In this document: positions 1 through 11,447 of the stretch, in pieces
How positions within the stretch are numbered: position 1 is the first letter of the stretch
How the letters are laid out: each line of letters starts with the position of its first letter
DNA from: Rebecca billardiae RCC1528
Lineage: Eukaryota > Haptophyta
Length of the DNA stretch: 64,000 bases
Reading direction: 5' to 3'
NCBI GenBank assembly: GCA_965240325.2
Contig: OZ251235.1
Location: forward strand, 1,302,001 to 1,366,000
Notes under the pieces: model-generated
Seen by the model: only the letters and a program-made list of their open reading frames with translations
What the model was told of the DNA's origin: nothing
The model's database searches: none
Made by a program: the position numbers and the translations under genes

Positions 1-153
1 TCTGCTCGGTAAGGTCGCTGGCTGTCTGTGTGGCCCGGCTCCCCGCCTGATCGTTCGGCGGCGCGACGTCATCATCTGTCTTCGCCGCGTCGCCCCTCAT
101 GCAATGGTCTCTTGCTCTCGCCGCTGTCGCGTCAACCCGCACGCTTCATCGTT
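1..153. repeat. 153-bp direct repeat, copy 1 (reaches the window edge)
   Basis: Bases 1-153 are repeated exactly at 870-1022. Copy 2 runs straight into the DIRS-like ORF, whereas copy 1 runs into unrelated sequence. The repeat may extend beyond the window. The 716 bp between the copies (154-869) holds no recognisable gene but contains a short perfect hairpin at 562-580. A tandem duplication or an insertion in the 5' part of the retroelement would explain this. Confidence 0.85.
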
Positions 154-561
154 TGAGATACGCGCTCGCCTCGCGCCCGTGCGTCGCGCGGGTGCGGCGC
201 ACTCTGACGCGTGTCTGCTCGCCGCGCGTCGCGATCGATCGTGCGCGCGCGGCCGCGCAGTCCTCGTCTCTTCTATTTCTAAACGGGATTCATCAACGAC
301 TACTTGGACGCCCGCTCCAACTTATAAACGGGACTCGCGGGCGCCCTCTCGACCTCGGGCAGCAGCTCAACCGCCACGCCGCTGCCAGCGCCCGCTGTCG
401 TTCGTTGCTCAAATCCCAACATAGCTAACCTGATCGTTCCATGATTGATCATTGTGGTCTGTCTACTCCACGACGCCGCGCGCCGCGACCATCCAGCTCC
501 AGAGTCCATTCGTACCCGACGCCTTGTACGAGCCGGGCATGGCGGAGTGGCTAGACGTGGC

Positions 562-580
562 GTTATAGGGAACCTATAAC
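562..580. repeat. Short perfect hairpin (GTTATAGG-gaa-CCTATAAC)
   Basis: The 8-bp arms pair perfectly around a 3-base loop. The site shares its flanks (ACGTGGC on the left, GAGTGT on the right) with a second hairpin at 5147-5165. Two inner base pairs differ between the sites yet remain paired. The role is unknown. Confidence 0.6.
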
Positions 581-896
581 TGAGTGTCTATGAGCGACGC
601 CAAGAATCCGGCTCGCACGGCATTCCTGCGTTGTCCTGTGCGCACCGCCGCGCGCAGGAGTCCTGGTGCGCTGCCAATCTGGCCCACAGCGGCGCACCTG
701 CAGGACTCGGTTGGTTACCGCTCACATCGGATCGATCAGGCTTCACTCTCGGGGGCGCCATGGGGCTGCTCACGACGAAGGCGCCGAGCTGGGCAAGGGA
801 ATCGCCTGCATCGGGCACTGCCGGGTGCACGCTCCGCTGCAGGAGGTGCACCGCAGTCGCCGCAGCCCCTCTGCTCGGTAAGGTCGCTGGCTGTCT

Positions 897-3827
897 GTGT
901 GGCCCGGCTCCCCGCCTGATCGTTCGGCGGCGCGACGTCATCATCTGTCTTCGCCGCGTCGCCCCTCATGCAATGGTCTCTTGCTCTCGCCGCTGTCGCG
1001 TCAACCCGCACGCTTCATCGTTCAGCTGCGCCTCTTCAGCGGCGACTGCTTCACGGACGACACCAACTTCTCCATCGTCGGCGTGGACAGAACGGTGCGC
1101 TTTCTCTCCGTCTGGCACCGCGTCACCACCAGCCTCGGCCTGCTCATGGCCATCCCTGAGAAGCGCCAGATCGGCCAGTCCGCGCTCTGGCTCGGCTGTG
1201 ACTTTGTCGTCTGCGCTGGCATCCTCGCGGTGCCGCCGGCCAAGATCCTGCGCGCTCTCGTCATCCTGGACGACTTGTTGGCGAGCAGGCCGGTGCCCTT
1301 CTCCACCTTTCGCGCGCTCGTCGGTCTGCTCGAGCACTTCCGCCCGCTCACGCCGGCGAACCGCACGTTCTTCTACGGCCTTTACGCGCACTTCGGCGAG
1401 CTCGGCCGCCACCCCGCGCGGCCGGTGCCCATCACCGCCGCGCTCCGCGCCGCGTGCGCGCGCTGGGCCGAGCTCCTGCGCTCCACCGCGGGCGTGCTCT
1501 TCTCCGACGCGCTGCCGGTCCCCGCGACCCGCCGGCACCTGCCGGCCGCGGCGCCGCCTGCGTTCGTGCTCTTCTCGGACGCCGCCAAGGATGGCGCGCG
1601 CGTGCCGTCGCTGGGGGGCTACGCCCACGGGCTCTGCTGGAGCCTGCCCTTGCGCGCGTCGGACCTCGCTCTGCCGGTGGTCGCGCTCGAGTTCGTCGCG
1701 CTGTTCGCCAACGTGCTGATCTTCGCGCCGCGCATTGCAGGCGCCGTCATCCGGCTGCGCACCGACAGCTCTGTCACCGACCACATCCTCCACAACCTGT
1801 CCGCGCACTCCCCGCTGCTGCAGCACGCGCACCTCGCGCTGCTCGACACCCCGGAATGGCGAGCGATCGCCGACCTGACCGACTCGGAGTTCCTCCTCTC
1901 TGAGATGAACCCGTTGGCGGACGCTGCCAGCCGCGGCGAGTTTGGCGTCCTCGAGCGCCTGTGCGCCCAGCTCGGCCTACGCCCGACGTGGCTCGCGGTG
2001 CCCATCGTGCGCGTGCAGGCGCTGCTTGACGAGCTCGTCGCGCTGCTCTCGCGTCCGCTCGTCCTCGCTGCCGACCCGCCCATGCCGCTGCGCGGTGAGC
2101 GCGTGGGCGAGGCACGCAACCCGGGGCCGGTGTGGCGGCGCCAGCCAGTCGGTGGCGCGCCGCCCGCGGCGGGCGCCCCTCGCAGCGGCGAGGACGCAGC
2201 GGCATCGGCAGCCCGCGAGTCGCGCAGCACAGGATGGCGGCGGCCGCCGCCCGACGCGCTCTCTCGGCAGTCGCGCTCGCGGCCGGATCTGGCCCTCGCG
2301 CCGGCGCAGGCGCCGGCTCTGCGGGCAGGTGCGCTCTGGCGACGCGGTGCGCATCTCTCGCTTAGCCAGCAGCAGCGGCCCCCCGGCGGCGCCGCGCCCT
2401 CGGGTCAGCCGCCGGCGGTCGTGTGCGCGTATGCTGCTAGCGCGCGCTTCGACTTGCGGCCCCTGCCCGTGCGGCTCTCCTCCGACCCGGCTGCGCCCTC
2501 GCCCGACGGTTTGCCGGCGCTGCCGCCGCCGCCGTTCGGAGGCACCTCGCCGCTCGCGCTCCACCCGGCCGAACCGCTGGCGGCGGCGCGCCTCCACGCC
2601 TCGCTCGCGCGCGCCGCGGCGGCGGCGGCGCCAGTCAACACGCAGGCCAAGGACGCGACGGACTGGCGGCGCTGGTTGGCGTACTGCGCGCTGATGGGCA
2701 CGCCGCCGCTGCGCACCGATGCGGCTGCTAACTCGGGCGCGGACTCGGTAGGCTTCCAGCGCGAGAGTTTCCTCCTCGCCTCGTTCCTCATCCACACGTA
2801 CGAGCGCATGCGGCCGCGCCGCCACTCCGACCCGGGCGCGCGCCCGCAGAGCGCCTTCTCTGTCGTGCAGACGGTGCGCCGTGTCCACCGCAACACAGCC
2901 AACATCGAGCTCGTGCGCGCGCCGCTCATCAAGCGCGTGCTCGCGGGGATGCTGCGCGAGTTCGTGCGTCGCCACGGCTCTGAGGCGCTCCTCCCGCAGC
3001 GCAAGGAGCCGCTGGGGGCCCAGCACCTCCGCGACATCTTTGCGCGCGCCGGCGGCGCGCGCGTGGCGGGGCGCATTGTCGACTGGCGTGATCCATTCTG
3101 GATCGGCATGCGGGCGTTGCTCGTCACGCTCTACTTCGGCGCGCTGCGCAAGGCGGAGGTCGCGACTGCGGACAACGACTCGTTTCACGCCGGCTGCCTA
3201 TCGCGGGCGTCGCTCACTTGGCGGCTGGGCGGCGTCCTCGTCGCGATGCCTTCCGCGCAGCAGCTGCGCGCGCGCGCGCGCGGGGATTTCGCAGTGCTTC
3301 GCCCGCCGTGCTCCAAAAGCGACGCCTTTGGCGACGTCTATGGCGCCGATCCGATCTACCTGCCCGTGCTCCCCGGCGATGCGCTCGATCCCGGTGGCGC
3401 TCTCGCCGAGCACGTGCTAGCCGACCCGGTCGCGCAGGGCGCGCAAGCGTCCACGCCGCTCTTCTGCTCGGCGCCAGGCTCGCGCGCGCCGCTGCGGCAC
3501 CAGCTCGTCGACAGCGTGGTCGACGGGCTGCTCTGCGCCATCATGCAGCCAGCTGACGCACGAAAGTACTCGGCGCACAGCTTCCGCATCGGCGCCGCCT
3601 GCGCTCTTCTCTCGGGAGGCGCCTCCAGGGACCTCATCCAGCGCATCTGCCGGTGGCGTTCGGACGAGTGCCCCCGCATCTACGCGCGTCTGACCGCCGA
3701 GATGTACGCGCAGCAAGTGCTTCGGATGGCTTCCTCGCCGGTGCACAGTCGCTTTGCGGCGGACCTCCCGCCCATCGACAACGACGATATCGCCGGCGGC
3801 GTGAGCATACTCCTCGGCTCGCAGTAG
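897..3827 (+). CDS. DIRS-type retrotransposon ORF, 5'-truncated: RT end, RNase H, tyrosine recombinase
   Basis: This is the 3' part of a tyrosine-recombinase retrotransposon polyprotein. The frame opens at a GTG at 897, but retroelement homology begins only after 1022. It starts at an RT active-site-like FTDD followed by the RT thumb/connection (IGQSALWLG). An RNase H-like domain follows with acidic residues in LFSDAAKDG, ALEF, RTDSS and MNPLADAASRG. A low-complexity linker begins with VGEARNPGP (2103-2129). The C-terminal recombinase keeps a complete set: Arg in GALRKAE, HSFR, CRWRSDEC and the nucleophile candidate Tyr in RIYARL or AEMY. The upstream RT motifs (LPFG..AP type) are absent, so the copy is truncated or rearranged at the 153-bp repeat. 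In this family the recombinase inserts a circular cDNA intermediate. The ORF ends with TAG at 3825-3827 and a hairpin array follows. Confidence 0.85.
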   Translation: MWPGSPPDRSAARRHHLSSPRRPSCNGLLLSPLSRQPARFIVQLRLFSGDCFTDDTNFSIVGVDRTVRFLSVWHRVTTSLGLLMAIPEKRQIGQSALWLGCDFVVCAGILAVPPAKILRALVILDDLLASRPVPFSTFRALVGLLEHFRPLTPANRTFFYGLYAHFGELGRHPARPVPITAALRAACARWAELLRSTAGVLFSDALPVPATRRHLPAAAPPAFVLFSDAAKDGARVPSLGGYAHGLCWSLPLRASDLALPVVALEFVALFANVLIFAPRIAGAVIRLRTDSSVTDHILHNLSAHSPLLQHAHLALLDTPEWRAIADLTDSEFLLSEMNPLADAASRGEFGVLERLCAQLGLRPTWLAVPIVRVQALLDELVALLSRPLVLAADPPMPLRGERVGEARNPGPVWRRQPVGGAPPAAGAPRSGEDAAASAARESRSTGWRRPPPDALSRQSRSRPDLALAPAQAPALRAGALWRRGAHLSLSQQQRPPGGAAPSGQPPAVVCAYAASARFDLRPLPVRLSSDPAAPSPDGLPALPPPPFGGTSPLALHPAEPLAAARLHASLARAAAAAAPVNTQAKDATDWRRWLAYCALMGTPPLRTDAAANSGADSVGFQRESFLLASFLIHTYERMRPRRHSDPGARPQSAFSVVQTVRRVHRNTANIELVRAPLIKRVLAGMLREFVRRHGSEALLPQRKEPLGAQHLRDIFARAGGARVAGRIVDWRDPFWIGMRALLVTLYFGALRKAEVATADNDSFHAGCLSRASLTWRLGGVLVAMPSAQQLRARARGDFAVLRPPCSKSDAFGDVYGADPIYLPVLPGDALDPGGALAEHVLADPVAQGAQASTPLFCSAPGSRAPLRHQLVDSVVDGLLCAIMQPADARKYSAHSFRIGAACALLSGGASRDLIQRICRWRSDECPRIYARLTAEMYAQQVLRMASSPVHSRFAADLPPIDNDDIAGGVSILLGSQ

Positions 3828-3899
3828 GCCCTGTCGATGCAGGCAGCTTTTCGCTCGTCGTCCTGTCCCGCGGCCGCTGCTGGCATGAGTGTGCAACAG

Positions 3900-4560
3900 G
3901 GGGCAGCCCCATCGCGGCTGCCCCGGGCTTCCAGCCCGACTGACCAGTGGTGATCCGGTTTCGCTGCCTGCGTTTGCAGCGATGGGCAGCCCCTTCGCGG
4001 CTGTCCCGGGCTTCTCAGCCCGACCGGCTGGTGGATGATCCAGTTCCGCAGCATTCATTTGCAGCGGGGGGCAGCCCCATCGCGGCTGTCCCTGGCTTCT
4101 CAGCCCGACTGGCCTGATTCCTTCCGCACACACCTACTGGCTGGCGGGTCGTGTCGTATCGACCGACCAGTGGTGATCCGGTTTCGCAGCATTCGCTTGC
4201 AGCGGGGGGCAGCCCCTTCGCGGCTGTCCCGGGCTTCTCAGCCCGACCGGCTGGTGGATGATCCAGTTCCGCAGCATTCGTTTGCAGCGGGGGGCAGCCC
4301 CATCGCGGCTGTCCCTGGCTTCTCAGCCCGACTGGCCTGATTCCTTCCGCACACACCTACTGGCTGGCGGGTCGTGTCACATCGACCGACCAGTGGTGAT
4401 CCAGTCTCGCTGCATGCGTTTGCAGCGGGGGGCAGCCCCATCGCGGCTGTCCCGGGCTTCTTGGCCCGACCGGCTGGTGGATGATCCAGTTCCGCTGCAT
4501 TCGTTTGCAGAGCGGGGGGCAGTCCCATCGAGGCTGTCCCGGGCTTCTCAGCCCGACTGG
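3900..4560. repeat. Array of seven two-hairpin units downstream of the DIRS-like ORF
   Basis: Seven near-identical units begin near 3902, 3986, 4070, 4209, 4294, 4432 and 4520. Each unit carries two adjacent small hairpins: CAGCC...GGCTG and GGGCT-tctc-AGCCC. Spacing alternates between about 84 and 139 bp, giving a higher-order period near 224 bp. The position directly after the recombinase ORF suggests the 3' non-coding/terminal repeat of the retroelement. Confidence 0.8.
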
Positions 4561-4877
4561 CCTGATTCCTTCCGCATACACCTACTGGCCCGGCGTGGGT
4601 TGTGTGCCAACGCGCTATGCGTGTGCGTGTGCCCTGCACGTGTACAGGTGTCTCAACCCAACGCCCTGGCTAACTCCCCACCCACCAACAAAAAACAAAC
4701 AAAAAAAACACCCCCCCCCCCCAACCAACAAAACGACGCCGCATCGCCGTCGAATTTCTGCTGCTCGCTGCGCTTCCTCATCATTGGCTTCATGACCATG
4801 TCCCCTGTCGCCCACCTCCATCCTGCTGCGTCGTCCTCATCATCACATCAACGGGATCACTCCTGCTCACAAACAAC
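4561..4877. other. Gene-free stretch with A-rich and poly-C tract
   Basis: No gene is visible. The stretch contains an A-rich run followed by a C homopolymer at about 4686-4722 and pyrimidine-rich sequence after it. Confidence 0.5.
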
Positions 4878-5141
4878 GGGACCTTGCTGCCACGCTGGCG
4901 CAGTCTGCGCGCAGCTTTGGCACCGTCGGCTCAGTCGCTCTTCCCGTTCAGCCAGGGACAAATCCCCACCTTGCGCAAGTATATATATACATCACCATTT
5001 CTGCATGGCGTGTATCATCGGCATTTGCTGCATGCTCACACATGTGCTGCAATACCTGCCCTCGCATGCACATCACGCAGATTGTGGGTGATGTTCGTCC
5101 ATACTCAATGGCGTCGCGTCGCTTTCTATGCAGGAGGACAC
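4878..5141. repeat. 264-bp direct repeat, copy 1
   Basis: This block is repeated at 5681-5944 with one visible difference (ttgcgc versus atgcgc). Copy 1 is followed by the hairpin at 5147-5165. Copy 2 is followed by a long AC/ACAT/AT microsatellite. No coding potential was recognised in either copy. Confidence 0.85.
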
Positions 5142-5146
5142 GTGGC

Positions 5147-5165
5147 GTTATAACGGAGTTATAAC
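5147..5165. repeat. Short perfect hairpin (GTTATAAC-gga-GTTATAAC)
   Basis: This is the partner of the hairpin at 562-580. The outer stem and flanks are the same, and the two innermost pairs of the stem differ but stay complementary. Confidence 0.6.
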
Positions 5166-5680
5166 CGAGTGTGTCGGGAGGCTGGAAAGGCGACGCGCAG
5201 CTGGTGGACAAGGGCCGCCATCGTCTTCTAGGTCCTGCAGGTAGTTGTAGCCGATTTCCGGAGCTCATCGGCCACGGAGCTATCCTTTATCATCATCATG
5301 GCGGCCGCTGGTCCTTTCATATCGGCCAACCACACTGGCTCCTCTATAAGTACCCGCTCCGCTCCACTATCCGGCGCTCGAGATCATATCCAAGATCATC
5401 TTAAGTCGGCATGGCAACGTATTACCAAAGTTCATCAAGCAGCCCACCTATCAGAGCTCGCTCGATCATCGGTTACACGACCTTTCCGCTTTCGGGCCAA
5501 GCTGCTCATCTCTAGGCCACCGCTGCTTGCCTGCGCATCGCCATCAGCAAAGCCCGAGGTCTCATCTCCTCTGCGTTCCTTGCTTGTGCTCGTTGCGAAA
5601 CCCGCCATCCGCCCCTGCAGCCTCCGTTGTGGTTGACGACCTTGTCGTCAGGCCTGTGAGTGCTGAGCTTGCCTGAGCCA
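5166..5680. other. Gene-free spacer between the 264-bp repeats
   Basis: No recognisable gene. Several short open frames exist, but none has a family motif. Confidence 0.4.
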
Positions 5681-5939
5681 GGGACCTTGCTGCCACGCTG
5701 GCGCAGTCTGCGCGCAGCTTTGGCACCGTCGGCTCAGTCGCTCTTCCCGTTCAGCCAGGGACAAATCCCCACCATGCGCAAGTATATATATACATCACCA
5801 TTTCTGCATGGCGTGTATCATCGGCATTTGCTGCATGCTCACACATGTGCTGCAATACCTGCCCTCGCATGCACATCACGCAGATTGTGGGTGATGTTCG
5901 TCCATACTCAATGGCGTCGCGTCGCTTTCTATGCAGGAG

Positions 5940-5944
<5 letters not shown>
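5681..5944. repeat. 264-bp direct repeat, copy 2
   Basis: Matches 4878-5141 almost perfectly, with the divergence point at the start of the microsatellite. Confidence 0.85.
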
Positions 5945-7492
<1,548 letters not shown>

Positions 7493-7527
7493 GACACTGT
7501 ATATATATATATGTATTGACCTAATAT

Positions 7528-9261
7528 GACCGCGTTCCGCGGTCTTTTTCCGTAGAACGAACGTAGTTCGGGGCCCGCGGCGCACCCTCCGTCGGCTGCT
7601 GTCTCAGTCTGACATGTGTAACAGTTCGCCTGAGCTGCCACCGCCAACTCAGTCACTGCCGCCCACCGGGCCGGCGGGCCGAGGACTGTCGCCGCGGGTC
7701 CGCGGGCCGCCGCGGGGACTAGCGGCCGGCGCGCGCGCGCAGGCAGGCCGGGCGAGAGGCGCTGGCGCGGCGCGAGCCGGCGCGTGCGCGCGAGCGGGCG
7801 CACCTGCTTGAGGTACTCGCCCTGCGCCATGCGCTCGACGACGGGCCGCTGGTCGCTCGTGCCGGCAGAGCGAGAGCGCGCGCCACTGCTGGCCCCGGCC
7901 TGCCGGCTGCGCAGCCTCGCACCGAGACCGACCGAGCGGAGCTCGGGGCGGTGGAACGAGGCGAGCGGCGCGTCGCGCCTGCCGCCGCGCGTGCGCGCCT
8001 GCTCCACCGCGCCGCCGTGCTCGCCCGCCGCCTCCTCCGCCGCGTCGGCCTCGAAGACGGCGGCTGCCAGCGGCAGGCTGAGCCGCGCGCCGGCTCACTC
8101 ACACTGTGAGTCACACCCGCGGTCGCCTCGACGGCCAACTATCCACAGCTGCTCGAGCTGCTGGAGGGCGCCGCGACGATGGCGGCGCGGGCGCCCAGCG
8201 CGTCCGTTGCCGCGTCGCTCAGCTCGTCGAGCTCGGCGCCGCACTTCGCCAGCTTGGCGCCTAGCGCCTCCGCGTGTCACGTGCTCGTGCACGTCAGCCT
8301 GCTGATACGCCGCCGCCCATCGGCACTTCTGGCATCTGCGCGCGCAGCTGCTGCAGCTCGACGGCGGAGTCGTCGCGGCTGGCGGCGAGGGTGCGCACCG
8401 CGTCGATTGCCGAGGCCTGCAGCCCGGTGATCGCCGCGTCGACGCGCGCGGCGATTTCCCCACGCAGCTCCTCGCGCCACGTGGCCGCCGCTCGCGTGGC
8501 AGGCAGCTGGGCACCGCTGCGCGACCCGGAACCGGCGCGCGTTTCACTGATGCTCCTGCTCGTCCTCACGCTGCTGCACCTCCGCGCCGCCGTCGACCGA
8601 GTTGAGGAGGAGCTCGCGCTCGGCGTCGAGGCGCGAGCTCGCGTGCTCGAGCTCGCCCTTCAGCCGCGCGAGCTCCGGGCGGCATCCGGCTCATCAGCTC
8701 TGTCGCGCCGCTCGCTCGCAGCGGCGCGCTCTGCTCCGGGCGGCGAGCGACGAGCTCGCGTGCTCCGGACTCGGCTCGCCCTTGCGCGCTGCTCCTCGAG
8801 TGACGAACGCGCCCGCGGGCAGGTTGTTGCCCGTCGCCCCCGCCGCGATCTCGCCGCCCCCGCCGCGATCTCGTCGCGCATGCTCCGTGGCCGTGCGCAG
8901 CGCGACGCAACTGGTGCGCGCGCTCCGTGTCTGGCGCGCGCCTAGTAGTAGTAGCGGCAGCGAGGCTTGTTTTACTATGGTCATGTGCTTATTTACTATG
9001 GTCACAGTCTACCCACAATTACCCACCCTCGCACACTTGGACGTGGGTTTCGTTGATTCCTCTGGATACAAACAAGCCGGACGTGCCCATTTCTCGCTAA
9101 TGGATGTCTCTTTGCGGTCTCAAAATTCGAAATTCGGTCTCCTCCAGCCCTGAAAATCGTCCCCCGTCCCTTTTTTCTTTGATCAAAGATCTTTTTGAAA
9201 CGTGGTTAGTGCCCACGGAGCGGGCTCCACGCTGCGCGCTCCGCCCTGCACCGCGGGCCAT
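7528..9261. mobile_element. 1.7-kb repeated element, copy 2
   Basis: The longer copy of the block at 6087-7492, with many small indels between them. It keeps the starting hairpin (7528-7544) with its T-tract and the extra 7553-7910 segment. No transposase, RT or recombinase motif was found in any frame. Confidence 0.6.
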
Positions 9262-9796
9262 TATTATAAAGCCTCTCATTCCCAGTCCCTCATATATATA
9301 TTATCTATCGTACCCGAGCAATAGGACTAGTAGCGGAGTCCGAGGCCAGCTGCAGGCGCAGGTCCGAAATCCGAATCAGATCATGTGTGGTGATGCACGT
9401 ACGTCGCCAGCATGGCCATTCGAGAGCCGTAACCGTAAATACCGTTGACTCGGTCGGCCTGTGACTGTGTAATCTGTTTGACTGTTATTCTATAACGGTT
9501 ACTGCTTAGACACGGTATCTCATCAATAAGTCACTGACTGAATGCGTGGTAACTGAACTCTCAAACTCAGACTGAGTCCTCGTAGAATCAGTCCGTACTA
9601 TACCTAGATTACAGTAACCGTGATTCCCACGTCTGGGAGTAGCTTAGGTACTGATTACTTTGTAAATATATATTATAAATAATACGTCGTTAGTATCTGA
9701 TAACACTTAACTAACAGGAAAGACAGCATCACCGTTGTTTATGATACAGGCAATCGCGGGCAATATGTCTGAGCTGTCACGTTAAGAAACTGGGGC

Positions 9797-9855
9797 TTGC
9801 TACAGTTTACTATGAATAAGAGACGCACACAGCTCAGGCAGGCGAGATTGACGCC
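9797..9855 (-). repeat. Dispersed ~50-bp motif, copy 1
   Basis: Read on the minus strand this matches the copies at about 14700-14760 and 54815-54870. The shared core is CTCGCCTGCCTGAGCTGTGT, extended on the 3' side by GCGTCTCTTATTC and AGTAAAC. Sequence outside the motif is unrelated between copies. Confidence 0.75.
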
Positions 9856-10016
9856 CGTACAGTAGGCGCACGGTCAGTGCCTCGCGAGTCAATGACTAAT
9901 GACAATTAACTGTCGGCGGCCGATGAACAGCTAGTCCCGAGTCCGGGGCCGCAGCTACCGGGCGGCCTGGTGTGAGTGGTGTCGGTGACTCGGCTTCAAT
10001 CAGATACAGTTGGCTA

Positions 10017-10058
10017 AGAATATGATACGCACACAGCTCAGGCAGGCGAGATTACAGT
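10017..10058 (-). repeat. Dispersed ~50-bp motif, copy 2
   Basis: A minus-strand copy with a slightly altered 3' half (GCGTATCATATTCTTAG). Confidence 0.7.
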
Positions 10059-11447
10059 ATGCCATATTGGCGATTGCCGCTAGCTGACCTCGAGTCCCGG
10101 ATCCGCATTCTGCGGCATCCGGCGGCGCACAGGCATTGCACAGTGGACCGACCGGACATCGCGTTTGCAACCGATATCTGCGGGTGATCGGCGATCCGTG
10201 CAGCAGCCCGACCGTTCACCATCGGAGTTCGGTCCGCCTTCAAAGTAGTTCACAAATACAACCGGCACTATGGCGGACTGGTCTGCGTGGAACCGTCACG
10301 AACGGTCTGCGGCCGGGGTCCGGGCTCCTCAAGCCACGCGGTTGAGCGCGGTGGTCCTCTGACCTGCAGTGGTGCGACGTGGTAAGCTTCTAGGCGGCTT
10401 GCAATCCATGCCATGAGCGCCCCACAACCGACGATTCTGCCGCCCCCTGGTGCACTTTGCCGGTTTGCCGCGGCATGCAGTGGTGCAACACCCGCGCATG
10501 CGAGTTCTGAGTTCAGTCAGTTTGCTCCTGCGGACAGCGGAATTCGGTCGAGTCGGGCCGCAGATCAGCAGAGTGCATACGCAGCCTGATGGCGTCCAAA
10601 GTAGTGGTGCATCACTCCACGCGCTCTGGGGCTGCACGGCTTCGCCGCGCGAGGCGGCGAGCTCGTATTCGCCCGGGTTATTCGTCCCTGTCCATGACCG
10701 GAGGAGGAGGACGGGGTGGGGTCCTGGTGCGTCCACTGAATGACCGCAGCGCCGCCGCTGATTCGGCAAGCAGTCAAAACAAACCGCGCCAAATTTCTTT
10801 TCAAAAAGAGGCCTCGGCCCGAGAAGAATATCCAGAATATAATACGGTTACCAGCGGTTACAGCTGGTAACCATGTTATCATGGAACGGATAGCTAAGAA
10901 AAGTGGGTGCTAACCGCACCTGTGATGGCTAGAAACCGCAAACAACCCGGCCGGACCCAAAAATGTAGCTCTCCCAAAATCTCGATGGGATCTTGCGATT
11001 TTTCAGGCTGGAGAGTAACCCCGCGAGATGTTTCAACCGCTACCTATCCAACGCTCCATTCGTTCCCGATTTTCCCACAAAGACCGGATTCTGAATATTT
11101 GTTACAACATGAGCACGAGCCGGACTCCCCCGTCTTCAGCGCACTAGCAATCAATACAACTTTCCGGTCAGCATCGAGTCTGAAATCTAGCCGCCGCCCA
11201 GGATTTTGTTAGCTCCCGGTTGTCTCGCCAATCTCGCAAAGCAGGCGCACCCAAGGACGCGGCTTGATCTTGATCAATTGTCGCGCGAGCTGCTTGATCG
11301 CAATTTGCCTCATCGATCAAGCCGTCCGGGGACCGCCCGGGGAGGACCCCCCTCGGGCTGCGCTCCTCGAAAGGAAGCAAAGACTCATCCCCGCCCACGA
11401 GCACAGCACCCCCTTTCCCAACTCCGCCGCCGCCCTCTTCCTGCGCC

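Larger units (their letters stand above)
9262..11447. other. Gene-free AT-richer intergenic region
   Basis: No gene was recognised. It contains two minus-oriented copies of a dispersed motif of about 50 bp (near 9797-9855 and 10017-10058). Base composition is clearly lower in GC than the genes. Short open frames around 10.3-11.2 kb have no identifiable motif. Confidence 0.5.

Noticed and set aside
2103-2129. Calling VGEARNPGP a proven 2A peptide
   Set aside because: Only the NPGP end matches; the conserved D-x-E positions do not, so it is reported only as a hypothesis.
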